A stretch of 64,000 nt of DNA, taken from positions 16,673,917-16,737,916 of the forward strand of contig NC_092571.1 of the NCBI RefSeq assembly GCF_037975245.1. The letters are read 5' to 3'. The translations under genes and the position numbers were made by a program. Within the stretch, counting starts at the first letter, position 1, and each line of letters begins with the position of its first letter. The DNA is from Apostichopus japonicus. Its lineage: Eukaryota; Echinodermata; Holothuroidea; Aspidochirotida; Stichopodidae. The notes under the pieces are model-generated. The model was not told the DNA's origin. It saw only the letters and a program-made list of their open reading frames with translations, and ran no database searches. Positions 13,176 through 24,105 of this stretch are shown here, one piece after another.

Positions 13176-16100
13176 CTGAACGAAAATATGGTACATTTTT
13201 ATTTTTTATAAGAAACATTCTATGATTGAAATTGTAGTATAGCTGGAAGTGTGTACAAAATTTTCGGTTCAAACAGTGAACCTTTCCAAACAAATTTTCA
13301 AGATTGGCTTTATATACAAATATTGGGAATTTTACAGAACTTTTTGGGGTTACTACTCCACCACTTTTTGCACAGGGGAAATAACAAGAGTTTGGACTCC
13401 TCCTCATGAGTTTGCTTAATTTGTGAACTCCCTTGAGCCCTGCTGGGATTATTGATTGATTATTGAAAGTCAATGAAGTTTGATTAATGAATGATGAGAT
13501 AATAAAAGTCCACTTTCACAATCAAATAAATAAATAACCAAGAAAGAGGATATATATAAAATATATTGTTTTTTTTTTCTATTTTAAATTTAAGAACTAG
13601 TTAAGTGATTTCAGAAATATGTTTTCAGAATATGATTGCAATATGATTTCAGAAATATAATTCAAACTATGTTCAGAAATATGTTTCAGAAATATGGCTG
13701 TCCAAATATCCTGTGCAGCCACGAAATATGAAACACGATCAGATTTGATTGAAAATGGCAGTACTAGGCTCAGATATTCTTTGCAATGTTTTCTTTCTTC
13801 TAAAGATGGATATGGTAATTGTGGAAAATGTTTGATACTGTTGAGGGTAGATTGTGAAAGACCTCGATGAAAAACAGAAGAGTAACATTTGTTAAAGTAG
13901 CAAGGCAGATCTGACTAGAAATATTTTTCAAATAATGATCAACAAGAGAACCTGAAATTTCAGTCGCAGGTTTTCCTTACCTCATAAATTGAATTTGGTT
14001 CCATACCATGCTCCAAGGGATGGCTAATCAGTGTTGTGTAGGGAATGCTGGAGGCGAGAGGATTCCATCTTTCAAAGAAACCCACGGAACGTCCTTTCCC
14101 CCAATGGATGCGAATGCCCACCCCATCTCTAGGTCTGATGGAAGATTTTGAAAAAAATAAAAATATATATCCATACAGTATATGATCGAAAAAAATATAA
14201 AAACATTTTCTCTCAACGCATCTGTTGCACTGGTTTGCCACTTCTTGCAATTTTCTTCTTAATACCATGTATTCATGTAATATTTCTCAAAAGCTAGAAA
14301 TGCAATAATTCACTGAGGTTTCGATGACATTATTACCAGTTAAATTTCTAAACAAATCAGATATATAACTGAAGATTTTCATTGTTGAGATATCGTCTTT
14401 ACTTTTTGAACTCCGGTATCCCCAAATGGCCTTTAAAACTCCCCAAATTACAATAGGGTTCATCTATGGATCAATCCATGTTTCCTGTGTTGAGATACTG
14501 TGAAAACTTATGAGATTTTTAAATATTTTGCAAATGTATTTGTAACTAAAACTCAACGGTTTATGTTTTTGCACTAAAACTCAACGGTTTATGAGGCATC
14601 TACAAACAACATTTTTTTTTTGATTCTGATTTGACAGAGTTTTCACATTTTGAAATCTGATGACCTCAAATGACCTTACACCTCCATCATCAAAAGACAT
14701 CAGGGTTCAATTCCTTCCTTCCTTCCACCCACAGACAAAACCTAAGATCCATCCAAAATTCTCTTCTTGCGTGTGTCTGCGTGTATTTGAAAACAGACGA
14801 AAAATCCTGTAAAACACGGTATCTCAAAAGAAGGAAGACAAAGCAGCATACAAAGTTCCTGATTAATATTCACTTACTTCACAAATGTCTTCTCTGGGTA
14901 TTCAAAGAGCCCCATCTGAATGGAATCAATGTCCCTGAAGAGAATTCTTTTGCCCTCTTTGAATTTACTAGACACAAAGTCATATCTGATCTTCAGCATG
15001 GACTTCTCCGTCAGAATTATAATGCGTTCCATCTCAATGTCCCAGTGATCGACTCTGCGGGAGAGATGTTGATATATATATATATATAGTCAATAACAGA
15101 CAGATATCACCCCTCCATCAGTTTCAAACAAAGAGTTCTGGCTCTTATTCATATCACCTAGTACCCACCACCAATACTCACAAACTTCAATACATGACAC
15201 TTAAAAATCTGCATTAAAATATTAATAAAAGAGAAACAAATAAATAAAATAGATGAATAAATATAACACTTTAACCTTTATTAAATACAATGTACCTATT
15301 AGGATCTTTTTGGGAGGGGGTGGGGTGGGGGGGGGTTGGAGTGCTCTATTTGTAAATAATAATTATCAAGGGTTATTCATATCAATGTTATGAAAACAAA
15401 ACTATGCTTACATAGAACATCTGCAACGATGGATTGATCCCCACAGCATACATTTATAAGTTCTGTTTTTCCTTATCATTAATAAAACTGGGAAAGTATA
15501 AATTAGATATGGCACTTCTAACATTGCCATAGCTCAGGCATGGGCACGACATTTGGTCTGGCAGGCTCCAGTGAAAGTTTGTACCCAATTCACAGGGGTT
15601 TACCTAATCCTGTGACAAAAAATAGGCACATTACATTACACAGGAAAACAAGATCAAAACGTTTTACACGTGCACAGTGCATCTGCTGTATAAAATGATT
15701 CTATGCCAAAACTCCCCAATGTAAACTGATATGTCAGGTGTTTCCTTGCTATGTGATTCCACTGGGCCCCATTAACAGGCGTTCTGTACCCTTCCTGCAG
15801 GCCCCATATGGTCCAACTGTGCCTCCTTGGTTACTCACTCTGTCAAGAGCCAGACCCCTTGCACTGTTCCATCGATATTGTTATCCACAGCTGACTTCTG
15901 ACACATGCTCACAGCTTCCTCCAATCGCCCAGTCTGCAAGGTTTCATAAAAACATACAAAGATTGAAGAGTATTGTTATAACTTTTCTGGTAGTGTTACC
16001 TTTCCAGTGACATTGTAGGCTAGGTCTCAATCTGTCACAGTAGATAACTAAGTGCTTTGGAGCCTCAATATGCCAACAGATATCATGAAATATTAATCAA

Positions 16101-18434
16101 CAAATCCTGCATAAATTATTTATCAAAATAAAATTGTTAGCAAACTACTTATTCACTAGAGAGCCTGTGTAATAGAATGTGTAAAAGTAAGTTGGCCTGA
16201 CGTTATGATCCTAGCAGGATCTTCTTCAGAGGCTAAATGACAAGGGATTTTTTCAAGGGATAAATTATTTATTGTGTCAACTGCTGTTTGTTGAGCTTTT
16301 GTTTATTGCAATTCATCGTCAATGCTGCTTGCCGCTAAACCAAACACTGACATTGAACATTACTTGACCAGAGTTGGAAAAACGCAATGATAGTTGCGAA
16401 GAGCTAATTAATCTAGCAATCTGTTACACAGTTATTGGCAAGTTAAGAAATCTTCAATTTAATAATGTAACAGTATCCTACAACTGGAAAGCAATAGGAG
16501 AAGTAAACGTGTTCCAGCACTGCAGACACATCAATATTTGGTAGCTAACCGCAATAAACTTTCTCCAATGGTCAACACAGACATACCAATGTGTCAAAAC
16601 ATCTGGAAAACTGTCAATCTATAGTTTTGACAAGCCACCAATGAAAACATTAAAGCTCTGAACGATGTGGAACTAACTCTTTTATTGCATTAAAGGGACA
16701 TGAAGGGTTGCAAGTTTTGCACAACGCTTTGACGTCCTGTTTAAACCAATTTACATTGAGAGTTAATAACAAGAAAAAGAACCATTTTTTACCCATTGAT
16801 ATACACATTTCTAAACAAACAAACTTCATCATCCATTAGAACTATTAGCCTATAGGCTATAGCACCATTAGCACTGACAGACAAATTCTACATTCCTAAC
16901 AACAGATCATAACGAACAACACATGCCAAGGCTCTTCCCCTTAGTAGTTTATTACATCCATGGCAACCCATGTTCAGGCAGAAGGAATTTAACTTCATTG
17001 GTCATCTCATCACCAGCAATGGACTCAAAACAGATCCATCCAAAGTTGAAGCTGCATTACATATATGCCAAAGCCGACATATGTAGCAGGAGTCCAGCGA
17101 TTTATCGGATTCATCACAAGGATTTGACACAAGCCCAGCACAAAGACTCTTCAGTCGCAGAACAAAGGCACTACTTCCTCTTACTGACGAACTCCTAAAA
17201 CCCATTGTACAGACAGACGTTACTCGACAAACTCAGAAAAACAAACAACAACAAAAGTACTACTTTGACAAACAAGCACATCCTTTGCAAGACCTCAAGA
17301 CAGGGGACACTGTTAGAATTATGCCACATGGGTCATAGAAGGAATGGACCAAGGCAAAAGTGCAACGAAAAATTGCACCCAGGTCGTATGAAGTGATTAC
17401 CGAACACAACAGATCATATAGACGAAACAGAAGACATCTTCGACACACAACAGAACACTTCACAGCTCAGGACAGGACTGATGTCTCACCATTGACAGAG
17501 CACTATGGCCAACAGGACAGACGAAACATACAACAAGATCTGGAAGAAACACAAACCCCCAACATGGCTTAATAGATTATGTCATGTAAATATTTTCTTT
17601 TGTTTTGTAGAAGTAGAATTTCGTTAGTTTAAGAAAGTCTGCATGTTTTGAAACATTTGGTTTTTAATTTTATAAGTTTTTTAAGGAAAGGAGATGTAAC
17701 ATACTACAGTGGTTGCTAAGTTTTATTAGCATGCACCCAGAGAGCGACTAGCTTGAGATACACGTACTGTACAATAAACAACCCAGCTTACAGTCGATAC
17801 TTTCTCAGCTCTTTATTCATAATATACGATCCAGACCGCTAGTCATTACACAATCTTTACGGCAATTTAATCCATTTTACAAAGCTATGGACCTAACACT
17901 ACAGATAGTTGTTGTAATTCTTCTAGGCTATGTATAGCCAAGACATTAGTGTTAGGTTGTCCTTATCCTGGAACTTAATAATAATAGTATGTAGGCTAGT
18001 TAGGCTAGACCTAGCCTACTTGACAACACAAGAAATTGTTTCACATTTCCATTTGACGCTAACAACCCTCTTGAGGTCATAATCTCACAAAGCCTATGGG
18101 GTACCACAATTCGCATTTTGCTCCTACAATTGAGTCAAAATAACCACAAACGCTACCTGAGAGTGTTAATGTTAACTTTAACCGAAACTTAGTTAAGCCT
18201 AACGTTTGCTGTTATATGCATTCACACCTTTCTAGCAAAGAAACCCTCCTGCACAACGGCTGGCAATGGAGTAGAAATTCTGTCGCCTATGATAGATCGA
18301 GGAGAATTACTCTCCATTGGTGGCAATTCCACCAAACCGTCTTTCTCGTTCTCCGAATTTAATGATAGTTTCACTCCATCGAAGCTGACATCTGGTGCAA
18401 CATTTTGCTCAAGATTTTCTTCCTGGTCGGCCAT
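12987..18434 (-). CDS. TPRG1/TPRG1L-like protein, hSac2 domain (5 exons)
   Basis: The coding exons, in transcript order, are 18434-18228, 15933-15839, 15054-14878, 14134-13981 and 13175-12987. They sum to 822 nt, giving 273 residues and a stop; human TPRG1L has about 272 residues. Every junction has AG...GT and keeps frame. Motifs shared with vertebrate TPRG1L, from family knowledge, are GVWLLTEVDHW, RYDF.S, DGVGIRIHWGK, ERWNP and KLGYS/RLGYSRERG near the C-terminus. The family carries the hSac2 (inositol-phosphatase-like) domain but is not a demonstrated enzyme; TPRG1L (Mover) is a presynaptic-vesicle-associated protein in vertebrates. The start at 18434 (MADQEEN) is preferred because it has A at -3 and G at +4, and no upstream in-frame ATG lies in the 126 bp before the 18561 element. 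I cannot assign it to TPRG1 or TPRG1L. Confidence 0.85.
13981..14134 (-). CDS. TPRG1-like exon 4
   Basis: It encodes GVGIRIHWGKG and FFERWNPLASSIPYTT, typical of the hSac2 core. It begins after ATCAG with one base that completes a Lys codon, and ends NSIYE before GTAAGG. Confidence 0.85.
14878..15054 (-). CDS. TPRG1-like exon 3
   Basis: It encodes VDHWDIEMERIIILTE and FEYPEKTFV. It starts after CGCAG, completing a split Glu codon with exon 2, and ends before GTAAGTG two bases into the next codon. Confidence 0.85.
15839..15933 (-). CDS. TPRG1-like exon 2
   Basis: It encodes TGRLEEAVSM...DGTVQGVWLLTE, the most conserved stretch of the family. It starts after TTGCAG, phase 0, and ends in GA before GTGAGT. 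Confidence 0.85.
16183..16240 (+). repeat. GGCCTGACGTT...AGCAGGATC dispersed repeat end
   Basis: GTGTAAAAGTAAG then GGCCTGACGTTATGATCCT and AGCAGGATCTTCTTCAG recur, in inverse orientation, at 46573-46645. A shorter version is at the termini of the element at 41286-41809. It looks like the end of a dispersed transposon family; the other edge is not visible here. Confidence 0.6.
16979..17694 (+). pseudogene. decayed, internally deleted Ty3/gypsy pol remnant
   Basis: This lies in intron 1 of the TPRG1-like gene. About 16983-17050 reads as the thumb end of reverse transcriptase (FIGHLITSNGLKTDP), then a frame change leads to GVQRFIGFITRI and a stop. From about 17127 the sequence reads FSRRTKALLPLTDELLKP, then YYFDKQAHPL, GDTVRI and IAPRSYEV, which is the integrase C-terminal region of Ty3/gypsy elements. 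RNase H, the integrase zinc finger and the DDE core are missing between these parts. A further in-frame stop lies near 17337. It is non-functional and directly precedes an LTR. Confidence 0.8.
17695..17850 (+). repeat. LTR of the decayed Ty3/gypsy element
   Basis: The 156-bp segment begins TGTAACATACTAC and ends GTCATTACA, with TG...CA termini. It is preceded by a purine-rich tract (AAGGAAAGGAGA) and contains AATAAA at 17773-17778. No matching 5' LTR was found upstream. The termini resemble those of the intact element at 51464. Confidence 0.75.
18228..18434 (-). CDS. TPRG1-like exon 1 (start)
   Basis: It encodes an acidic N-terminus beginning MADQEENLEQN and ending EGFFARK before GTGTGA, phase 0. 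The N-terminus is poorly conserved in the family, so only the splice logic and the FF..K ending support it. Confidence 0.7.
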
Positions 18435-18551
18435 GATTTCGCAGTATGAAATATTCCGATTGTCGTACTCGTACAGAGGACTACACTGTGTTTTCAAAAC
18501 GACGTCGAATCAATATTGTGCTATTGTCATGATGTTACCCTTGAATTGATT

Positions 18552-18560
18552 CACCACAAC
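18552..18560. repeat. left 9-bp target duplication
   Basis: CACCACAAC occurs here and at 20928-20936, exactly bordering the inverted-repeat element between them. Confidence 0.8.
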
Positions 18561-20927
18561 GCCTCATTGAAGGTAGCAGCCACTAAGAGCAGACACTAAC
18601 AGCAGCCACTAAGAAAATAAGGACAATAAGACATGACACACAGTACTACAACTGCGGTCGTGTGTGTTTGTTATAACTGACGCTGCGGTCGAGTGTGTTG
18701 TTCAATTAGTGCATAAATAAGAAAGGGTTTTTTTTCAAAATCAATTTATTTTATCTATGGAGCCTACTAGGATGTCCAGTTAGCACCACATTAAAGTAGA
18801 AAGTTTCCTCTTTTACGTGGTATATCTCTACTATCGGTAACAAAATGATCAAAAAAAAAAGATTTTTTTCCCCCCTTCAAAATCGATTAACTTTAGTTAT
18901 GGAGCCTACTAGGATGTCCGGTTGGCACCACATCAAAGTAGAAAGGTTCCTCTTTCACGTGGTATACCTCTACTATCGGTAACAAAAATGATTTCTTGAC
19001 CAAAAATGGCCTTAAAGTTTTAACCCCGATACGGACATCTCTAAACGCGCTGTATATACGTTATGTGTAATGATCAGAAAACTGTTTAATAATTATTTTT
19101 TTTTCAAAATCGATTAGCCTACTAGGATGTCCGGTTAGCACCACATTAAAGTAGACAGGTTCCTCTTTCACGCGGTATACCTTTACTATCGGTAACAAAA
19201 ATGATTTCTTGACCAAAAATGGCCTTAAAGTTTTAACCCCAATACAGACCCTTCTCTAAACGTGCTGTATATACGTAATGTGTAATGATCAGAAACTGTT
19301 TAATTTATATTTTTTTCAGAATCGATTAACTTTAGTTATGGAGCCTACGAGGATGTCCGGTTAGCACCACATCAAAGTAGAAAGGTTCCTCTTTCACGTG
19401 GTATACCTCTACTATCGGTAACAAAAATGATTTCTTGACCAAAAGTGACCTTAAAGTTTTAACCCCGATACAGACCCTTCTCTAAACGCGCTGTATATAC
19501 GTAATGTGTAATGATCAGAAAAATGGTTAATTTTTATTTTTTCAGAATCGATTAACTTTAGTTATGGAGCCTACTAGGATGTCCGGTTAGCACCACATCA
19601 AAGTAGAAAGGTTCCTCTTTCACGTGGTATACCTCTACTATCGGTAACAAAAATGATTTCTTGACCAAAAATGGCCTTAAAGTTTTAACCCCGATACGGA
19701 CATCTCTAAACGCGCTGTATATACGTTATGTGTAATGATCAGAAAACTGTTTAATAATTATTTTTTTTTCAAAATCGATTAGCCTACTAGGATGTCCGGT
19801 TAGCACCACATTAAAGTAGACAGGTTCCTCTTTCACGCGGTATACCTTTACTATCGGTAACAAAAATGATTTCTTGACCAAAAATGGCCTTAAAGTTTTA
19901 ACCCCAATACAGACCCTTCTCTAAACGTGCTGTATATACGTAATGTGTAATGATCAGAAACTGTTTAATTTATATTTTTTTCAGAATCGATTAACTTTAG
20001 TTATGGAGCCTACGAGGATGTCCGGTTAGCACCATATTAAAGTAGAAAGGTTCCTCTTTCACGTAGTATACCTCTACCATCGGTAACAAAAATGATTTCT
20101 TGACCAAAAGTGACCTTAAAGTTTTAACCCCGATACAGACCCTTCTCTAAACGCGCTGTATATACGTAATGTGTAATGATCAGAAAAATGGTTAATTTTT
20201 ATTTTTTCAGAATCGATTAACTTTAGTTATGGAGCCTACTAGGATGTCCGGTTAGCACCACATCAAAGTAGAAAGGTTCCTCTTTCACGTGGTATACCTC
20301 TACTATCGGTAACAAAAATGATTTCTTGACCAAAAGTGACCTTAAAGTTTTAACCCGATACGGATATCTCTAAAAGCGCTGTATATACGTAACGTGTAAT
20401 GATCCCAATTTTTTTCCCCTTCAAAATCGATTAACTTTAGTTATGGAGCCTACTGGCATGTCTGATTAGTACCACATTAAAGTAGACAGGTTCATCTTTC
20501 ACGTGATATACCTCTACTCTCGGTAACAAAAATGATTTCTTGACCAAAAATGGCCTTAAAGTTTTAACCCCGATACGGACATCTCTAAACGCGCTGTATA
20601 TACGTAATGTGTAATGATAAGAGAAACGGTTAATTTTTATTTTTTCAAAATCGATTAACTTTAGTTATGGAGCCTACTGGCATGTCTGGTTAACATCACA
20701 TTAAAGTAGAAAAGTTTCTCTTTCACGTGGTATACCTCTACTATCGGTAACAAAAATGATTTCTTGACCAAATATGGCCTTAAAGTTTTAATCCACTTTC
20801 CCGCCACAGCGTACCCAGCGCTCGTCACAGTGTACAAACATCAGTGGCCAACGGCGTGTAACGTTGATGTATACACTATTGGCTGCTGTTAGTGGCTGCT
20901 GTTAGTGGCTGCTACGTTCAAACAGGT
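18561..20927. mobile_element. TIR element with 9-bp TSD carrying a satellite array (MuDR/Rehavkus-like)
   Basis: The ends are inverted copies. The left reads GCCTCATTGAAGG then TAGCAGCCACTAAG. The right, read inward, is ACCTGTTTGAACG then TAGCAGCCACTAAC, aligned without gaps. Each terminus continues as three 13-bp units close to AGCAGCCACTAAC (18575-18613 and 20875-20913). CACCACAAC is duplicated on both sides. A 9-bp target duplication and minisatellite-like TIRs fit the MuDR superfamily, especially the Rehavkus type as I recall it. The interior is mostly a satellite with no transposase, so the element is non-autonomous. It lies 126 bp upstream of the TPRG1-like start codon. Confidence 0.75.
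18735..20800. repeat. satellite array, about 213-227-bp monomers with 665-bp higher-order period
   Basis: The GCCTACT/GAGG landmark recurs at 18762, 18904, 19117, 19342, 19569, 19782, 20008, 20234, 20448 and 20672. After a short first copy, the spacings are 213, 225, 227, 213, 226, 226, 214 and 224. The 213/225/227 pattern repeats as a trimer of about 665 bp, and variants such as CGCGGTATACC and GCCTACGAGG recur at the same trimer position. Other shared motifs are AAAATCGATTA and CGCTGTATATACG. Confidence 0.92.
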
Positions 20928-20936
20928 CACCACAAC
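20928..20936. repeat. right 9-bp target duplication
   Basis: CACCACAAC, identical to 18552-18560. Confidence 0.8.
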
Positions 20937-20991
20937 TTGTGATCCCGCGCTCATCGCACAGAATACATTAATTTCTACGATACGGTTGCGA

Positions 20992-20999
20992 TGACGTCA
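20992..20999. promoter_or_regulatory. consensus CRE (TGACGTCA)
   Basis: A perfect palindromic CREB/ATF site lies within GATGACGTCATT. It is about 65 bp beyond the inverted-repeat element. If that element is removed together with one target copy, it lies about 180-190 bp upstream of the TPRG1-like start codon. It is plausibly part of the ancestral promoter. Confidence 0.45.
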
Positions 21000-22304
21000 T
21001 TTGTTGAATTCCTATTCGACGTGCCTGGCTTCCTGATGGGGGTTTCACCTGGAAATGCAATCACATCAGAGGGGGACTATCATCGCGGATTATCTCTTAA
21101 ATCTTTGCATTCATCATGTCATTGGGAGCCTGCACAGACTGTCGAAGGAAGCAAAGATTCTAGTCTTCAAGAGTCAGGATAATATTCATAGAGTTCCAGG
21201 TGGTATGGGCTAGGGAGAGTTTCCACCAATATAAACCAAAATCGAATGTAGTTCATAGAATAACCTTGCGATTGGAACAAATATACCTACTTGATCGTGT
21301 AAATGGATTCAAAATGCAAAATTTGACGTCTAGGATTATTGTCTCGGAAGGGGAGAGGGGGAGAGGGGGAGGGAATCATTTCCCCTACATGGACTAAAGG
21401 TGGGGAGGGGGATCAACTGATTAAGGCTGGATTTGAACATTTGTGGAAGGGGAATTAGAGGCAAATGAAGGATTTTATAAAGCAGAGGGGCTGCACTTGG
21501 GTCATTTAAGCTGACCGTATATCCTATTATTCCCCCAGAATAAAATAAAAATAACATGTGAAACGGTGCATTCTGTGGCACATGTACCCTATAAAGTTGG
21601 TCTATGTATGTAGCCATACAGCGCAAGCTTTTGCTAAAAAACACTTTGTGTGAGGTTAAAGAAAGCCTCTGGTGAAGCCGTCTGTAGTAGTGGTCCAATT
21701 CTGCCACAGATGGGGGCAAAAATTCCATGACTGAACCATGCCTTTCCCAAGACTGACAGTGGGATGTGAGGGATTCTTTAAATCTTGGTTTATCGTTTTG
21801 GGTACGTAGCGGGTCTGAAATGTGTGTTTGTTCTTCAGAGGGAGGTTAAAGGGGGGGGGGGGGTGATGGTGGTAGGGGGACTGGGAATGTGGGGCAGGGA
21901 TCAGAACATACAAATAAGTAAAACGGCTATGTTCATCAACCCGCAGAAATTACAGTCCCCAGCTCCTACCCTCCCCACAAATGATAAAAGTGAGTTAGTC
22001 ACCAGACGTCAATTAAAGGGCTCCATTCTATACATAGACGAAGAGATGAGAAAGGCTGTTGTATGTAAATACCATCATGTATATTTTATATGTAAACTGT
22101 GATTTGTAGATATATTTTCATGCATACTTTACTCTCTTACATAAAACCTAGGATTAGTTTTCCATATAAATATTCATATCCCCCCCCTCCCCACCAATCG
22201 GTCACAAAACGTGGTTTATCAACCAATGTTTATGTGATATACTCTTCATTAAAACCGAACCAGTATTAACCCTGACATGGTTAAGGCTCACCGTACCTGC
22301 CAAC
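21000..22304. other. non-coding stretch upstream of the TPRG1-like gene
   Basis: It holds a GGGGAGA run (21350-21372), a G-run at 21851-21862 and a C-run near 22180. No exon was recognised. Confidence 0.4.
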
Positions 22305-22691
22305 CATAGGTGTAGGAGCCTAATTTGATTTGGGGGGGCTGTAACGACTTGCCCGCAAAATAAAACCAAAATTTTGTGTGCGCTCTGCGCACGTTCAACA
22401 TGTTAATGTGCATATCATATAGGCATTCATTGCATGGTTATTACATGCCAATAACATACAATCATTTTCCGTGTAACCCTTCCATATTGGTAACATTATT
22501 GGGGAAGTTGTAACAATAATAACAATCATAGTAATGATGATAATAATAATATAAAAAGTTTAACCATTGAAAAACACATTGCAAATTATTATTCTTTCAG
22601 TAGGTGCCCAAAAATTCTCAGCATATTGCCCGAATTTTCACAAAAAAGTTTGGTTGCGGGGGCTGCAGCCCCCCCGCCTCCTTAGCCTATG
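22305..22691. mobile_element. hAT-like MITE, family A copy 2
   Basis: This is homologous end to end with 504-878: CATAGGTGTAGGAGCC, GGGGGGCTGTAACGACTTGC, the TTTAACCATTG stretch, GGCTGCAGCCCCCC and CTATG. The flanks CTGCCAAC (22297-22304) and CTGCAAAC (22692-22699) match at 7 of 8 bases, consistent with an older 8-bp target duplication. Confidence 0.78.
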
Positions 22692-23129
22692 CTGCAAACT
22701 CTCTTGGCTTTATCGTGAGACTCACTACTTTTCTGTATCCTCTCATCATGGTGGGATCTCAAAATCCTCATCATAGCAAAATAATTTCAAGAGTGAAACA
22801 AAGTCACGTGGATTTACACGTGAGGTTTGGCTATTTTCCTGTCATATTTTCCAAGTTTCCAGCACCAATCTTCCGGTTTTTCTTTGTAATGGGGAGGGGA
22901 GGGGGAGGGGAAGGGGGCAGGTCTGGATCGCCGTATCTAGTTCAATCAAAAGACAATCTTGAATGACAAAACATACAAGCTAACAATCAGGTGTACTTTG
23001 CAGTTAAACACTAAAAATTGACATATATAATACAAGAAAATGTCAAGCACACATGATTCTCTGCAAACATAAATAATTCAGCATGATTTGATCCAGAGAG
23101 CATCAATAAAATTCACCTATTAACTACCG

Positions 23130-23186
23130 AGCTCCTTGGTTACTAAGCTCCTTGGTTACTAAGCTCCTTGGTTACCAAGCGCCTTG
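23130..23186. repeat. 17-bp minisatellite, three to four units
   Basis: The unit AGCTCCTTGGTTACTA is repeated; the last unit is diverged (GCGCCTTG). Confidence 0.85.
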
Positions 23187-23739
23187 TTTAATATGTGTAC
23201 TGTTATCCATCTGTTCAATAATTGAACATAACCAAATAAACATTTACCATGCATTTTAAATCCCCTGTTCGAGTCCCGTAAAAACCATGTGGAATGTTAC
23301 TTATGGATTACATACAGACTACAATGGCTTTGGGAAATATTCACAAGTGTTTTGTTTAGAATGGCATATCTGATGTTTGAAATTCTTTGAGTAAAACTAC
23401 TGCTTTTTGATATAACTATCAATACTTCACATATAGACCAACCACATTATTATTATTACTGTTATTAATATAAGAATAGTCCAGGGTTCCAGGAGAAAAT
23501 GTATATTTAAGTGATGAAAGTGTCCTGGTGAAATTAACATGCAACTCTTACAAACTCTTTTGAGGTACTGAAATTTGCAATTGTCACATCTAATTTTTTT
23601 TATATTTTTTATCATAACTGAACTTGAAACAAACAGGTGTGGTGTGATAGTTGCACAATGCTTGTTTTATGTTGCTTGTTTCTCCACTTTTTGACACATT
23701 GGATTGGATAACTTTCTAAGTATACCTAAGGGGATGTGA

Positions 23740-24105
23740 AGTAAACAATACACTAATGACGATAATGTATTGCTCAATGCACTAAAGACAATAGAGTATT
23801 GTTCCTGAGATGCATCCCAATTTTGAAGTAGCAAAATGGTTGTAATTTTGGAAGATAAATGTGACAAAAACCATGACAGCTCTGTTTAAATATAGACCAC
23901 TTATGACAAATTGTAGAAAAAAAGTAAACAATACACTAATGACAATAGTGTATTGTTCAATACACTAATGACAATAACATATTGTTAGGCATCCCAGCTT
24001 TATAGTATCAAAGTGGTTGCGATTTTGGGCGAAAATTTGTGAAAAGACTTTGACAGCTATGTTAAAATTTTGACCACTTGTGACAAATTGTAGAAAAAAA
24101 AAAAA
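23740..24105. repeat. tandem duplication, about 183-bp unit, two copies
   Basis: Both copies start GTAAACAATACACTAATGAC and end GACAAATTGTAGAAAAAAA, offset 183 bp. Within each, ATACACTAATGACAATA-type sequence is itself repeated. Confidence 0.8.

Noticed and set aside
18435-18497. Longer N-terminus for the TPRG1-like protein up to 18497
   Set aside because: The upstream start would be TTG. The ATG at 18434 has a good context and gives the family's usual length.
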